Shown here: positions 11,700 through 21,976 of the stretch, in pieces
Numbering within the stretch: position 1 is the first letter of the stretch
How the letters are laid out: each line of letters starts with the position of its first letter
Assembly: GCA_022606425.2 (NCBI GenBank)
Contig: JAHDVF020001501.1
Location: 1,426,001 to 1,490,000 of the forward strand
Source of the DNA: Lepidostoma basale
Taxonomy: Eukaryota; Arthropoda; Insecta; Trichoptera; Lepidostomatidae
DNA length: 64,000 bases
Reading direction: 5' to 3'
The notes under the pieces: model-generated
Seen by the model: the letters and a program-made list of their open reading frames with translations, nothing else
Told to the model about the DNA's origin: nothing
Database searches by the model: none
Translations under genes and position numbers: made by a program

Positions 11700-12254
11700 A
11701 GATTTTATTCGGAATCATTTATCGAAATTTTCAAAATGCGCAATGCTTTATTTTCTATTTACTAACATTTGCACATCATAAACCTGCGTGTTTCATTGAA
11801 AGGCGAAATTGTAGAAATAATAGACTAATTTCTTCTCGGCTACAACCGTTGACTGCGAACACACCTACTCAGCTACCGATACAAACTGTGTAACTGGTTT
11901 CACGACCCGTATTGTATCACCACTACAGAGCCCCGTGGATGGTACCTACCGGTCTGCCGCCCGTATAACCTTAAAGCGGACTATAAGAGAAGAGAATGAA
12001 AATCGAATTTGAAAATTACAAGTTTTACTGCTATCAACGATCGACATACGTATAATTTTAGCGACATCAACCAAGTTCGCGTTCACCTGATATAATCGTT
12101 CACGGGTATTAGGATTGCGAGCCCAGCTGGTAATTAATCTGTTGTCGAGCGTGTCAATTTTTTCATTTTAAGCTTTCCGAAAAAATACGATGGCATGGGT
12201 AAAATGTTGATTTGATTTATTTCAATGTATCGCCAATTTAATATTATTTTAATT
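11700..12254. other. Spacer, nothing recognised
   Basis: Unremarkable AT-rich sequence with a slightly GC-richer stretch at about 11820-11990. No exon, RNA or repeat boundary can be supported. Confidence 0.4.
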
Positions 12255-12391
12255 AATGATGAAATAAAACGATGTTTTTTTAACTACTTCCACTTTTGTC
12301 TTTATTTCGATAGAGACCGGTTTCGCCAGGCTCGCTGTCGAAATAAAGACAAAAGTGGAATTAGTTAAAAAAAACATCGTTTTATTTCATT
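12255..12391. repeat. Foldback repeat (about 58-bp arms)
   Basis: The left arm (about 12255-12313, with CACTTTTGTCTTTATTTCGA) is repeated inverted at about 12332-12391, with only an 18-bp loop (GAGACCGGTTTCGCCAGG). The arms differ by a few bases, so it could form a long hairpin. MITE-like, non-coding. Confidence 0.8.
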
Positions 12392-12659
12392 ATTATTTAA
12401 AATGAACTTCCATCAAGAGATTTCAGTAAAATCATTTGATTATTTTAATTATTAGAGAAGGTTTTTAGAACGAAATATGAAAGCAACACCCCAATACTAA
12501 AGAAAAAATAATGAAATATTTTATGGTTTCAGTTTTCATACATACTTCAATTGAAAACAGCATAAACATTGAAGATTTCTATCAATGGTATAATATTTCA
12601 ATCATTTAATATTATTTTGTTTTTAATGTTTTTTTTAAACACGGAATTCCATACAACCT

Positions 12660-12990
12660 CGTTCTAGTATGATATCTTCAACGTTATTTGTGTTTGGAGT
12701 ACTTTTCCCGCCACCCGCGGTTCGCGCAAGATGGAAGATGTCTCCTCTCCTTCCTCCTGCTCTCGCCGCTCCGCTGCCTGTCGCGTCCGTTGAATGGCTG
12801 ATAATGATGGCCCCGGATAGGTTCTCGGAATCGCGGAGAACTCGTTGTATGCTGTGAATGTTGATAAAAAGCGGCCGCCGAGCGATGCTGCCTTTTTCTC
12901 GGTACGATATTCTGCTTTCTGCTGCCTCATCCCATCACCGCTACATCAGCCACCAGCCGCGGTCCACGACTCTAGGCTTACATTGTAAAA
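12660..12990. other. GC-rich island upstream of schnurri
   Basis: A 330-bp GC-rich stretch (for example CCCGCCACCCGCGGTTCGCG near 12707) in AT-rich sequence. Both strands have short open frames (62-88 codons) without a recognisable domain. It is 9 kb upstream of the first schnurri coding exon, on whose 5' side a splice acceptor requires at least one more exon, so it is a candidate promoter or 5' exon. Confidence 0.35.
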
Positions 12991-13413
12991 GCCCCAACTG
13001 CGACTCAATGTTTTATTGGATCGAATACTATGTGAAATGCGGTGCGATCGATATTATTTAATATATGCTAAGATGACACTTTAAATACTTCAATGACTAT
13101 ACCACCTTTTAGCGGTTAAGTAGGTACTCAACCTTGAAAAGATTATCTATATAAAAATAAATAATTGACCATACCTATAGATGGGATACCCCTTTATATT
13201 ATAGTATAAATGTACAATCACAAAATCGAACGACTATTAAAACGGACGACAAAACAATGATTTTATTACGGCGACACAAACGACATGATTATATCATATT
13301 ATACTATATGCTATTTTCTCATGGAAGCTAAGCATTCTCTATAATTTTTGTCTTATGTTAATTATTTATTGTTTTTTTTATGTTATAACTTAGCTTAATA
13401 GCGTTCATCACAA
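12991..13413. other. AT-rich spacer
   Basis: No gene or repeat boundary is recognised here. Confidence 0.4.
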
Positions 13414-13558
13414 ATATGAATGGTAGAAGTTAATAGGTACACAGTACAAAAAAATGGCAGTTTCGTTCTATATCACATATACGAGTATCTATATGTTGAT
13501 ATAGAACGAAACTGCATTTTTTTGTACTTATTGCCTATTTTACTTCAACCATTCATAT
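13414..13558. repeat. Foldback repeat (about 65-bp arms)
   Basis: Near-perfect inverted arms: ATATGAATGGTAGAAGT at the left end matches ACTTCAACCATTCATAT at the right, and GGCAGTTTCGTTCTATATCA matches TGATATAGAACGAAACTGC near the centre (about 13486). Loop of about 15 bp. Non-coding MITE-like palindrome. Confidence 0.8.
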
Positions 13559-14052
13559 ATATAATATAATAATGGTTTTTGTATTGGTATTATTCGCAAT
13601 ATGCTTAGTTTTAAGGATTTGATTACTACTCATATAAATTGCTTGAGATTTTACGGCCAAAAGTTGGAATACGTGCGTATCATTTTCTCGGCATATTTCG
13701 AAGGTATTATGCTTAGGTTCTTGTATTTCATTTAACATATTTTTTGTTTAGTTTATAATGTTCTCCCGATGATGAAGGTGTAAAACCTTTGAAACTTGTC
13801 GAGAAAAATTAGCTAAATAGTGAAAAAAACAGTGTTTTATTCATAAAAAATAGTCTAAATGGATTTCCACAGTGTTTACGCCTTAAGTTTATCAAAGATT
13901 ATATTATGATTGAATACACATAAAATTTATATTTATATAAGTAGCTAAAAAACAATAATAATTCTGACGCCAATCAACATCCTCCAATAGGGAAATCTTC
14001 TATACCCTCAAAGTCGTGAGAACGATATAAACTCCAATGAATACTTTTTTTT

Positions 14053-14265
14053 TAATTGTATCTCAATAGAGACGAAGATGCAAACTGGAAACTGAATATG
14101 GTTGATCAAGGTGTTTACAGGACTTATGACCTGTCATTGGTTGGGTTTGTTGAACCACAAAAATGTTTGAAACCCAACCAATGACAGGTCATAAGTCCTG
14201 TAAACACCTTGATCAACCATATTCAGTTTCCAGTTTGCATCTTCGTCTCTATTGAGATACAATTA
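14053..14265. repeat. Foldback element, family F (about 100-bp arms)
   Basis: A nearly perfect palindrome starting AATTGTATCTCAATAGAGAC and ending with its reverse complement, with a short loop around 14150-14170. The outer right flank (ACCCACCATGGGTGAAATCC and on to CGTATACAAGTATAAGTAT) recurs beside the related copies at 33.1, 40.1 and 44.7 kb, so the true element extends beyond the palindrome on one side. Other copies have a longer centre, so this one is the most compact. Confidence 0.85.
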
Positions 14266-14461
14266 AATTTCATGAATTAATCACCCACCATGGGTGAAAT
14301 CCAGGATTCGTATACAAGTATAAGTATACATTCACAAAAAATATTTCCAATGAATACCTTCGGAACATGTCGGGAAATATAAACTCAAAAATGGAAAGAA
14401 ATAAAAAAGTATTTTATTTCACAAATAATGCAAAACAAAGTATTATACTATTTTACGTGGT

Positions 14462-14780
14462 GCGAATGATGGTGTCATGAACAAAATAATGAAAGGATCA
14501 TTAAGATGGTTTGGACATATGGAAAGAATGAATGAAGAGAGAATGGTAAAAAAATATATGTTAACGATGTGAATGGAACTAGAAATATAAGAAACGTGGC
14601 ACGATCAAATAAATCAAATATTGAATGTCGGCCATGTGAGGAGTCAGAGAAATCGACTCGCGTGCATGACACGATGTATGAATGTTGAGGAATCGAGAGA
14701 AATATGTCAGGAAAGAAAAGTGTGGCAGTCCATTCTTTCTGCCTACCCCTTCGGGGAGACGGCGTGATGGTTAGTTAGTT
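14462..14780 (+). mobile_element. Truncated LINE, family A
   Basis: A plus-strand 3' fragment (DGVMNKIMKGSLRWFGHMER, then the RRNR.ACMTRCMNVEE block with an in-frame stop), ending GGCGTGATGG(TTAG)n. A small deletion removes the GRPR.TW block. Non-functional. Confidence 0.75.
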
Positions 14781-15304
14781 TTAACATACGGATTGTCTGT
14801 TATTATCATTACATATATATTTCTAGCCGATAGGAACAAAGAGTACGATGATTTCATTAGATAAGAAGCACTGTAACACGATGCGAGGAAAATTAAATAT
14901 TGTTATTATAAACAGCATTGTATGAGTAATCATTTCTTCACTTTACCCACCGCGTGTTTACTACGTGCTTACTCTGATTATATTTTACTTGTGGAAAACG
15001 TATTTTTTCCACAGAAACAACACAACGATTAACTGAATTGTTCGCACTCTTGATTGAATAGACATCGATCGAAATGCACACGATGTGCTGATTAAAAATA
15101 ACTTGCATCATAGAAGGGAATATCAGGTCATTGTCTAAAGCATGATTCCCCAAACCTATTCCGCAATGGAACACTTCGTAAACCCGAAAATTTTAACGGA
15201 ATGCTTTCGGTAATTATTTTTAAATATAAAACTATAATGTAATATGAATATAAAAATATTAATAAATAAAGCGCTTAATGACTTGGATATATTCTCTCGA
15301 TTCC

Positions 15305-15412
15305 TAAACATTGAGGGCAGTGTGATTGTCACACTGTCTTTGGTCTGGTATAGAATTCACGTGACAATAAAATGGCGATAGATTAGCTACCTATCACATG
15401 TCACGAGAATCA
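15305..15412. repeat. End of the element that carries the 33-bp minisatellite
   Basis: AGAATTCACGTGACAATAAA, then GCTACCTATCACATGTCACG and AGAAT, repeats the right flank of the 9-kb minisatellite array, with a single CACGTG and no array. A short inverted pair (AGTGTGATTGTCACACT) precedes it. This copy may be the unexpanded form of the element. Confidence 0.6.
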
Positions 15413-15500
15413 CTATGATAGGTATAATAATTCGATTTGGCTCATGCTGTCATGATGCAAAGAGCGATTCAACAAAATAATAATATTAATAATAATACTC

Positions 15501-15800
15501 TGTGTCATGCACGCACGTCGATTTCTTCGACTCCTCATGTGGCCGAAATTTATTATTTTATTTATTTAATTGTGTCACGTTTTCCTCTATTTCTATTTCC
15601 GTTTGCAAATATGTACTTTCTTTACCATTTTACTTCCTTCATTATTTTCCTGTGTTTAAACCATCTTAACGATCCTTTCATTATTTTGATCAGAACACTT
15701 TCATTCGCACTGCATTCACTTCTTATATCTGCATATGACACTATCATATACATATATATTCTACATTCGTCTAAGAGATCTCATGTCTACTGCTTTTGTT
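15501..15800 (-). mobile_element. LINE fragment, family A
   Basis: Reverse of the family A coding tail (plus strand GTCATGCACGCACGTCGATT, then TCACGTTTTCCTCTATTTC, then GATCCTTTCATTATTTTGAT), heavily mutated. Unlike its relatives it lacks the 3' end and tail: it begins inside the RACMTRC block, so a deletion or a later insertion removed the end. Confidence 0.65.
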
Positions 15801-15814
15801 TAAAGATCTCTTTA

Positions 15815-16150
15815 TGTTCCGGATGGTTATCTTCGACAGCGTCAGCACAGACTGTTTTATCTCCCAGCATGCAGAACCAACCTGCCTCTGGTGATGCCGG
15901 TGGGGAGAGCAATCAAACTGCTGAACATGATCGCTTCGGAGATCGATGTCTTACATATTCGTGAAAGTACGTTCAGAAGAAAAATACTCTTGACTTTGGA
16001 GAGTATCTTGTATTCCTAATGTCGAACCATCTCTCACGCGTTCCTGGTATTATATATTTTTTATGTTTTACCTGTTCTCAATAGATGCCTTAAACTGTAA
16101 TTGTTGTTTGTAATATCTTTGGAGAAATGATTTAATTGGATTTAAATGCA
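15815..16150 (+). mobile_element. LINE 3' end, family C (Jockey-like)
   Basis: Matches the minus-strand element at 49.2-50.0 kb: ATGTTCCGGATGGTTATCTT, GCATGCAGAACCAACCTGCC, the block coding IRESTFRR.ILLTLESILYS, stop, and the 3' untranslated region ending in a T/A-rich tail. A third copy of the same end lies at 59.66-59.86 kb. Several frameshifts are present. Confidence 0.7.
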
Positions 16151-16791
16151 ATAATAGTATAACAGAATCTCGCCACGGCAGCTAAACGGAATGTCAAAAA
16201 TATTATCTGTACAAGGCTGCAGTATGTTTTGCACGCAGATGTTTTAATCGTCGGTATTTATTTAAGAAAATATGGCGTATTTACCTTTTAATAAAAGCCG
16301 GTATGTCCAAACACGCGACGAGTCATAGTTTACATTTGATAAAATAATAAATCTACTCAAGTTTATTTGTACGCGGTTATTATTCCTATTGAAATTGTGT
16401 AGCCTTGTTAACTTAGTAGTTTAGTAGGCCAAAATCTGTTCGTATGTATTATTGGTTGTGGACAACGCTATATTTAAGGGAAATCCACGTATCAACTCCA
16501 CATATCTAGTCACACCTGATAAGATATGGCATGATTCACATAAAAATTGCATTTTACTTTGTAAATCGTTTTTATTTAATACATAAATATACGTTTCGAA
16601 GTAGGGTTATCAAATCAAATCAAATTAATTTATTAAACCAAATAGACATTACAAATATATTTAAAAAAAAAACATTTAAGTCGCCGATTTGGAAGGATGC
16701 ATTGACATATGGTAGTAATACACGAAAAAGTACGACGCTAATGAGGCTAAATACTTTCCAATGTTAGGTGAATTTTCTTTTTGAACATAAT
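16151..16791. other. AT-rich spacer
   Basis: No gene recognised. A short run at about 16610-16660 (ATCAAATCAAATTAATTTAT) resembles LINE 3' tails elsewhere in the window. Confidence 0.35.
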
Positions 16792-17213
16792 TAACCAACT
16801 AACTAACCATCACGCCGTCTCTCCGAAGGGGTAGGCAGAAAGAATGAACTGCCACACTATTCTTCTCGCTTCCTTAACATTCATACATCGTGTCATGCAC
16901 GCGAGTCGATTTCTCTGAATCCTCAAGTGGCCGACATTCAATATTTGATTAATTTGAACGTGCTACGTTTTCCTCGGTCTTCCTCTATTTCTAGTTCTAT
17001 TTACATCGTTAACATATACTTTTTTGCCATTCTTTTTTCATTCATTAATTCCACGTGTCCAAACCATCTTAATAATCCTTTTATTATTTAGTTCATTGAA
17101 CATTGTTTCATCAATGAGGAAAGAAAAGTGTGGCAGTCCATTCTTTCTGCCTACCGCTTCGGAGAGACGGTGTGATGGTTAATTAGTTAACTAACTAACT
17201 AACCATCACGCCG
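16792..17213. mobile_element. Cluster of three family A LINE ends
   Basis: Three fragments abut. 16792-17100 is minus strand, with TTGAACAT-like sequence on both flanks. 17112-17188 is a plus-strand terminal piece (GGAAAGAAAAGTGTGGCAGT and on to GTGTGATGG, with tail). 17189-17213 is the start of another minus-strand copy, (ACTA)n AACCATCACGCCG, which is cut by the Transib-like element and resumes at 19086. This nested order dates the Transib insertion after that LINE. Confidence 0.75.
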
Positions 17214-19085
17214 CACAGACGCCGAATTCGACAATTTAGGGGGAAAAAAATAATTTGATGTCAAAAAGATTTTTTTTAAATAAAAGCATTTCTAAAATAT
17301 TACAATTTATTTTATTCAAATATTATTGAGGAAAAATACTATAACAAATCATTAAAAATAGGTATTATATGCATTATGAACGTAAACAAAACGGGCAATT
17401 TATATAAGAAAAAAATGTGACAGGAAAAACGCATTTTATAAACAAATTATTTTCATTAAATTACTTCTGTATCACTGTCCTCATAATCGTGCACTGTTAT
17501 TAATTGTGGTAGGTTTAACAAATTTAAAACTTCTTTTGAAAGAGGACGACTTTTCCCAAGCGGAAGTTTCCGGAAACTTGAAATTACGGGATCAGGTGAA
17601 ACCCATAATCTATTTATTAGGTCCGTATTAGTGTTTATTCTCGAGGTCTTTCTTGTGTGAAATTTCCTAAATGTCTTCCAATCTTTCTGACGTATTTCTT
17701 GTACGTCCTCTGTAACTGTATGATCTAATAAAGTTTGTAATTTTATTTCTGCAAATGTTTCAGTAACTATCGTAGATTCTTCTCTATCCGGATAGCACCC
17801 TTGTTTAGCCTTCAATGTTGAGTCATAGCTCGGGTAAATGTTTGCATTTCGTTTTTTAGCATCTCTTTGTAATGTTGTGTATTGTTCTTTTGTTAGCTTC
17901 CAATCAATAATCAACGCTAAAGATTCTTCTGCAGTATATGGTTTTAAGACAACATTCGGCGTTAATGATTTCTTCATTTTTCCAAGTCTCTTTGGAGTAA
18001 CATTTGTCGCCATTTTGACAATGTCTGCACTCATACGATTTCCAGACATGCGTAAGCTTAATTGCGTTGCATACGACAGTTCTTGTGCTGTTCTTTTTTC
18101 AACAAGATCCACTACTTTTCTTCGTTTCATTTTCGAACAGCTAGCATCAAATATTTTTTTAGGACGTCCGCGTCCAGATCCACGAGAGATTGAAGGTATT
18201 GCCAACGAAATTTCTTGATATGCTCAATTGTTTTATCAAGCCAGCTTGAATTTTTCCTAGTAAATACCGGAAGAAAATATTTACTTTCTTTCCAATTAAA
18301 TAAAAATTTTTGAACAGTCCATTTAATTTGAGACAAAATACTCCGCTCACAGTTTTTGGAACATGTAGCGTACTCTAATTTTGTTTTTATGTAATTTATT
18401 AAATATTTGACACATTTACTATGTGCCTGTTGTAAAAAAATGCCATTTTTTAACTCTAAAAATAGCTCCATGCGAGTTATATTTAATCTTCCGCTCGAAC
18501 GACCCAAACTGGCGCCTGGAGAGATAAAAGATAAAATCAATTATAATGTATGAAGAAAGGGTTGTAAAGGGTTATGATTTTAATGTTACTTTATAGTAGA
18601 TAGTACAAAGAATACATATATAACAATTATATCGTGGACAATGGCGCTTTTTTTTTTTTGAAGTCCAAATTATCGCGGAAAAAGGTTAAAAAATCATAGA
18701 TTTTATGCATATTTTTTAAGCGTCTACTTTAAATGATAAAATTGTAAATCAAAACTAAATAAATATATAATAAAATAGTACATACCTTCAACAACATTAT
18801 TCATTTTGAAAATTTTTATCTTTTTTCACACAGAACTAAAAAAACGACTTTCACTTCGGAAAAAAGTACGCTACTATTTGAAATTTGGATGACCGGCGAG
18901 ACAATTCGCGTGGTTCCCGCTGTTTACAACCTTGCCAATTATTACAGACGCTAGTTTCATGTTTTTTTTGTTTTGATTTATAAGTTCTAGACAGTTTTTA
19001 ATAAAGATATGTACTTTTTTCTTAATTAAAAAAATCATTAAAAATTTCTTTTCTTCCCCATACATTTCCAATTTCGGCGTCTGTG
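17214..19085 (-). mobile_element. Transib (RAG1-like) DNA transposon, non-autonomous
   Basis: A 1872-bp element with perfect 13-bp terminal inverted repeats CACAGACGCCGAA. It is flanked by the 5-bp duplication CGCCG at 17209-17213 and 19086-19090, exactly where a family A LINE is split; joining the flanks restores the LINE. GC-rich 5-bp duplications of the CGNCG type and ends starting CAC are hallmarks of Transib, the family from which RAG1 and its recombination signals derive. The minus-strand coding region inside is broken (see pseudogene). Element type rests on termini, duplication and remembered protein similarity. Confidence 0.8.
17456..18804 (-). pseudogene. Transib/RAG1-like transposase, core deleted
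   Basis: Minus strand. A tiny first exon (18804-18786, MNNVVEG) joins by GT-AG to 18515: spliced, it reads on as ASLGRSSGRLNITRMELFLE. A frameshift near 18205-18220 moves the reading into a second frame that runs RGSGRGRPKKIFD, then ALIIDWKLTKEQY, then NIYPSYDSTLKAKQGCYPD, TETFAEIKLQTLLDHT, and ends SSFRKLPLGKSRPLSKEVLN. The order matches the N-terminal and C-terminal parts of the insect Transib proteins I remember. The long central segment that carries the two catalytic aspartates is missing between about DHT and the EIRQKDWKTFRKFHTRK block, which may still contain the final glutamate region. Not functional as read. Confidence 0.65.
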
Positions 19086-19235
19086 CGCCGTCTCCCGAAA
19101 GGGTAGGCAGAAAGAATGGACTGCCACACTTTAACCGATGCGGCATCCATCCTTCTCTTTTCGCCCCGCGGGAGACGCGGTGTGATGGGTTGCGAACCTC
19201 ATCGCCACCAATAGGCATCTCCCGTTAATTAGTTA
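19086..19235. mobile_element. LINE remnants flanking the Transib element
   Basis: About 19086-19130 continues the interrupted minus-strand family A copy (CGCCGTCTCCCGAAAGGG). At about 19131 it switches to a plus-strand related end (GATGCGGCATCCATCCTTCT and on to GGTGTGATGG, CATCGCCACC) that finishes with TTAGTTAGTTA. Two fragments fused head-on. Confidence 0.6.
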
Positions 19236-19319
19236 GTTAAACATAATCTATTTTGTGCAATATCATTCAATAATGTGTTTTGTTTTGTTGTGAATATCAA
19301 TCAATTAACCAAAGTCGCC

Positions 19320-19560
19320 CATTTGTTGCGTTCTCTGACTGAATACTTGGTCTGCGATCGGATACGATTGGCGCCCATCGGTCGGCCCCGCGTCGTTAGG
19401 AGCGAGCTGTGATCGCATCGGGGAGTAGAGTAGGCTGACGGAAAGCGCAGCTCTGGGGTCGGATTGCCTCGCGGGCGGCGGATGACGGGCTTCTCGGAAA
19501 ACATGACTCGTTCTAGGAAACGAAAACCCCGCTGGCAGACAGAGACGCGACACTCCCGGT
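19320..19560. other. GC-rich island upstream of schnurri
   Basis: About 240 GC-rich bases (CATCGGTCGGCCCCGCGTCG near 19377, CCTCGCGGGCGGCGGATGAC near 19466) with no recognisable protein on either strand. It is the closest GC island to the schnurri coding region (about 2.4 kb upstream), so it is a candidate 5' exon or promoter; a mobile-element origin is equally possible. Confidence 0.35.
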
Positions 19561-19799
19561 TCGTGAATCCCGCAGAAAAATATTACACTTGTTAGATAAA
19601 AGTAATATAATAATAATAAATTGGATAATTTATAGAGCGGCATTTTTATGAATTACTAATCTCAAGGGCGCTGTAGAAAATGCTCCGTTTTATAAACTAG
19701 ATTTAAAAAAAAAAAAAATAATAAACATGTTTAGTATGAGGGCTGCACCTGACGTAGTCGATCAGCCCTTCCTATCAGGAAATGATAATTTGAAAAGGA

Positions 19800-19885
19800 T
19801 GATGATTGAACACCTGATGATACCTACATCGGTTGGCGAAACAGCTGTCGCGACACTCAAAAAGTGAACAATAAAAATTGTACTA
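19800..19885. repeat. Repeat with AACAGCTGTCGCGA core
   Basis: CACCTGATGATACC, then GCGAAACAGCTGTCGCGACA, then AATAAAAATTGTA is a variant of the arms of the foldback at 52.2-52.4 kb and the half-copy at 57.95 kb. Just upstream (about 19605-19665) a segment ATTTTTATGAATTACTAATC followed by TCAAGGGCGCT recurs inside the hAT-type element at 53.7 kb. Confidence 0.55.
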
Positions 19886-19947
19886 TATGTTATAAATGTT
19901 TATAGTTTAAATATATTGAATATTGCAAGAATAAATTGTGTTCTTGG

Positions 19948-20398
19948 ACCGACCTGTGTATTGAAGTGAAGCATGGAACTGGCAAAAGTAGAACAAATGC
20001 AGTAGAAATGATATCTTAGACGAATGTGTACTAAATCTGTATATAATAGAGTGTCAAATGCAAATATAAGAAGTGAATGCAGTGCAAATGAAAGTGTTTT
20101 AAACAAAATAATGATAGGCTCATTTAGACAGTTTCGACACATGTAAAGAATGAATGAAGAAATTTTATGTAAACGACGTAAACCGAACTAGAAATAGAGG
20201 GAGACTAAGGAAATAGCATCACGATCAAATCAATCAAATATTAAATGGCGGCCACGCGAAAGATCGAAGAAATCAACGTGCCTGCATTACACGATGTATG
20301 AATATTGAGAAATCGAGATAAGTATGTCAGGAAGGAACAAAGTGGCGGTCCATTCTTTCTGACTATGCCTTCGGAGAGGCGTGATCGTTAGTTAGTTA
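19948..20398 (+). mobile_element. LINE fragment, family A, very decayed
   Basis: Plus-strand copy recognisable by GTATTGAAGTGAAGCATGGA, AATGCAGTAGAAATGATATC, CATTACACGATGTATGAAT and the GGCGTGAT end with a TTAG tail. Many small deletions and stops make it one of the oldest copies of the family here. Confidence 0.65.
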
Positions 20399-20436
20399 GA
20401 ATAAATTCCGTAAAAATGAGATCTCTCTGATAATTA

Positions 20437-20700
20437 GTGAGACATATCATGGTCATATGGATAGACCGCTTGACTCCCACAAATCCAGAGGACGTGGGTT
20501 TGATCCTGGATAACGCACGCAAAACCCTCGCGCTACATCATGGAAGGATGCTTAAGATCACAGCTTATTCTTATTCTTTTTATTCCTCTCCTATTTGGGT
20601 TGGGCAACATCATATTTTTACTTTTAATGTAGCAGTAGCAGAAGGGTTCTGCTACTAGTGAACCATTCTCGAATGACGTCTAGCCAAGAATTTCTTATTC
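20437..20700 (+). mobile_element. Possible tRNA-derived SINE
   Basis: GATAGACCGCTTGACTCCCA, then GAGGACGTGGGTTTGATCCT has a good B-box-like GGTTTGATCC preceded by plausible tRNA-like spacing. The A box is poor and no tail or target duplication is clear. Listed as a tentative SINE head, not a tRNA gene. Confidence 0.35.
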
Positions 20701-21283
20701 TCCTGAGACTTCGTTTTCTGAAGTATTCCAGTTTTCTGCGCTTTATACCCACTAAAATTTATTTTCCTTTCCTATGGGTGACTCTTTCTGTCTATGATAT
20801 TTTTGACATTTTACAATAAATCCACATTTCAAAGGCATCCAGCTTTTTCGTCATTGCTTTTGTCTATAGCATGTATAGCATGTAACATCGATTTATCTTC
20901 ATCAGTAATTTTTGGGTAAGTCTCTGCTGAACAGCACCGGTTTCATTTTGAATAAGCTTTTCGGGCCATCTCTATTCTTGTTCTTATACCCCGATTAAAT
21001 AAATAAATCGATAATTTTTAAAGTCTTCTAAAAAGTATGTAACAATTAATTCCTACAGTTTGCCTAGTTCTGATTACAATTATTGTATTAAAATGTTGTG
21101 CACCCCTGCGGGCACCTTTGTCATCAACAAAATTGATTGCATTACATTGTGTCCCAATAAAATATGAACATGTAAGTCATTGGATTCAGTATTGTTATAG
21201 TGAACCACGTTTATTGATGCTCCAACTTATGTGGTATATGAATAAAATTCAAACAAGTTGATATGATTGTTTTAATTGGTAAT
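20701..21283. other. Spacer with a LINE scrap
   Basis: About 20815-20900 (ATCCACATTTCAAAGGCATC) resembles the antisense LINE fragment near 10890-10920. Nothing else is recognised. Confidence 0.35.
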
Positions 21284-21860
21284 ACAAGGTTTTTCATTAA
21301 GAGCGCTCGAACTTTGAAATGAAATAAAACAACCTGCCGTGAGTGATATTGCCACAATTTTTTAAAATTTTTAAAGGACATTCAATGACATTATGTATGG
21401 AATATAATTTCGGCCAAATGGCCGCCGTGGCTTCCCTGCAGATGGTCTATCGTGGTGGTCAAAGGGTTTTTCAATAGGGACGCCCGAACTTTGATAGCTT
21501 AAAGCGGCCATTTTGGCAAAGCGATAGCTGTCAAATTTGACAAGAATACTTATTTACTATTGAAATTTCACCATGAAACGCTACACACTTCAACAACGCG
21601 TTGAAATTCTTAAGATTTATTATCAAAATCAGTGCTCTGTTCGCCAATTTATGGCATTCATGGTCGTCCTGCAGAGTCCACAATACGTCGTTAAATACAT
21701 AGATTTGAGACTCTTGTGGCTTAAACTGGATGATATGGATACTGACAACATATGGTTCTAACAGGATGGCGCTACGTAGCACACAGCGCACGCCACGAAG
21801 GACATTCTGCACGAGCGATTAAAAATGGAGTGTCCCTATTGAAAGACCATGTACACATGC
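21284..21860 (+). mobile_element. Mariner-type elements, internally deleted
   Basis: An inner element runs from TTTCAATAGGGACGCCCGAA (about 21469) to the inverted end GTGTCCCTATTGAAAG (about 21844). Its frame from 21573 reads MKRYTLQQRVEILKIYYQNQ, CSVRQF, a typical IS630/Tc1/mariner helix-turn-helix start. It then jumps, by internal deletion, to DDMDTDNIWF, stop, QDGAT, the part of the catalytic domain around the second aspartate. A second related end (TTTTTCATTAAGAGCGCTCGAACTT) lies at about 21290. It is directly upstream of the schnurri acceptor and is dead. Confidence 0.7.
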
Positions 21861-21976
21861 ATTTTAATGTAATACCTGTAGGAAGTTAAAAAGTGCTAAA
21901 AAAATATATTCAAACATAAGTAATTATAATTATAATTTAGTTACTAATTGTTCTATTCTCCTTTTTTTCAGAAAAC

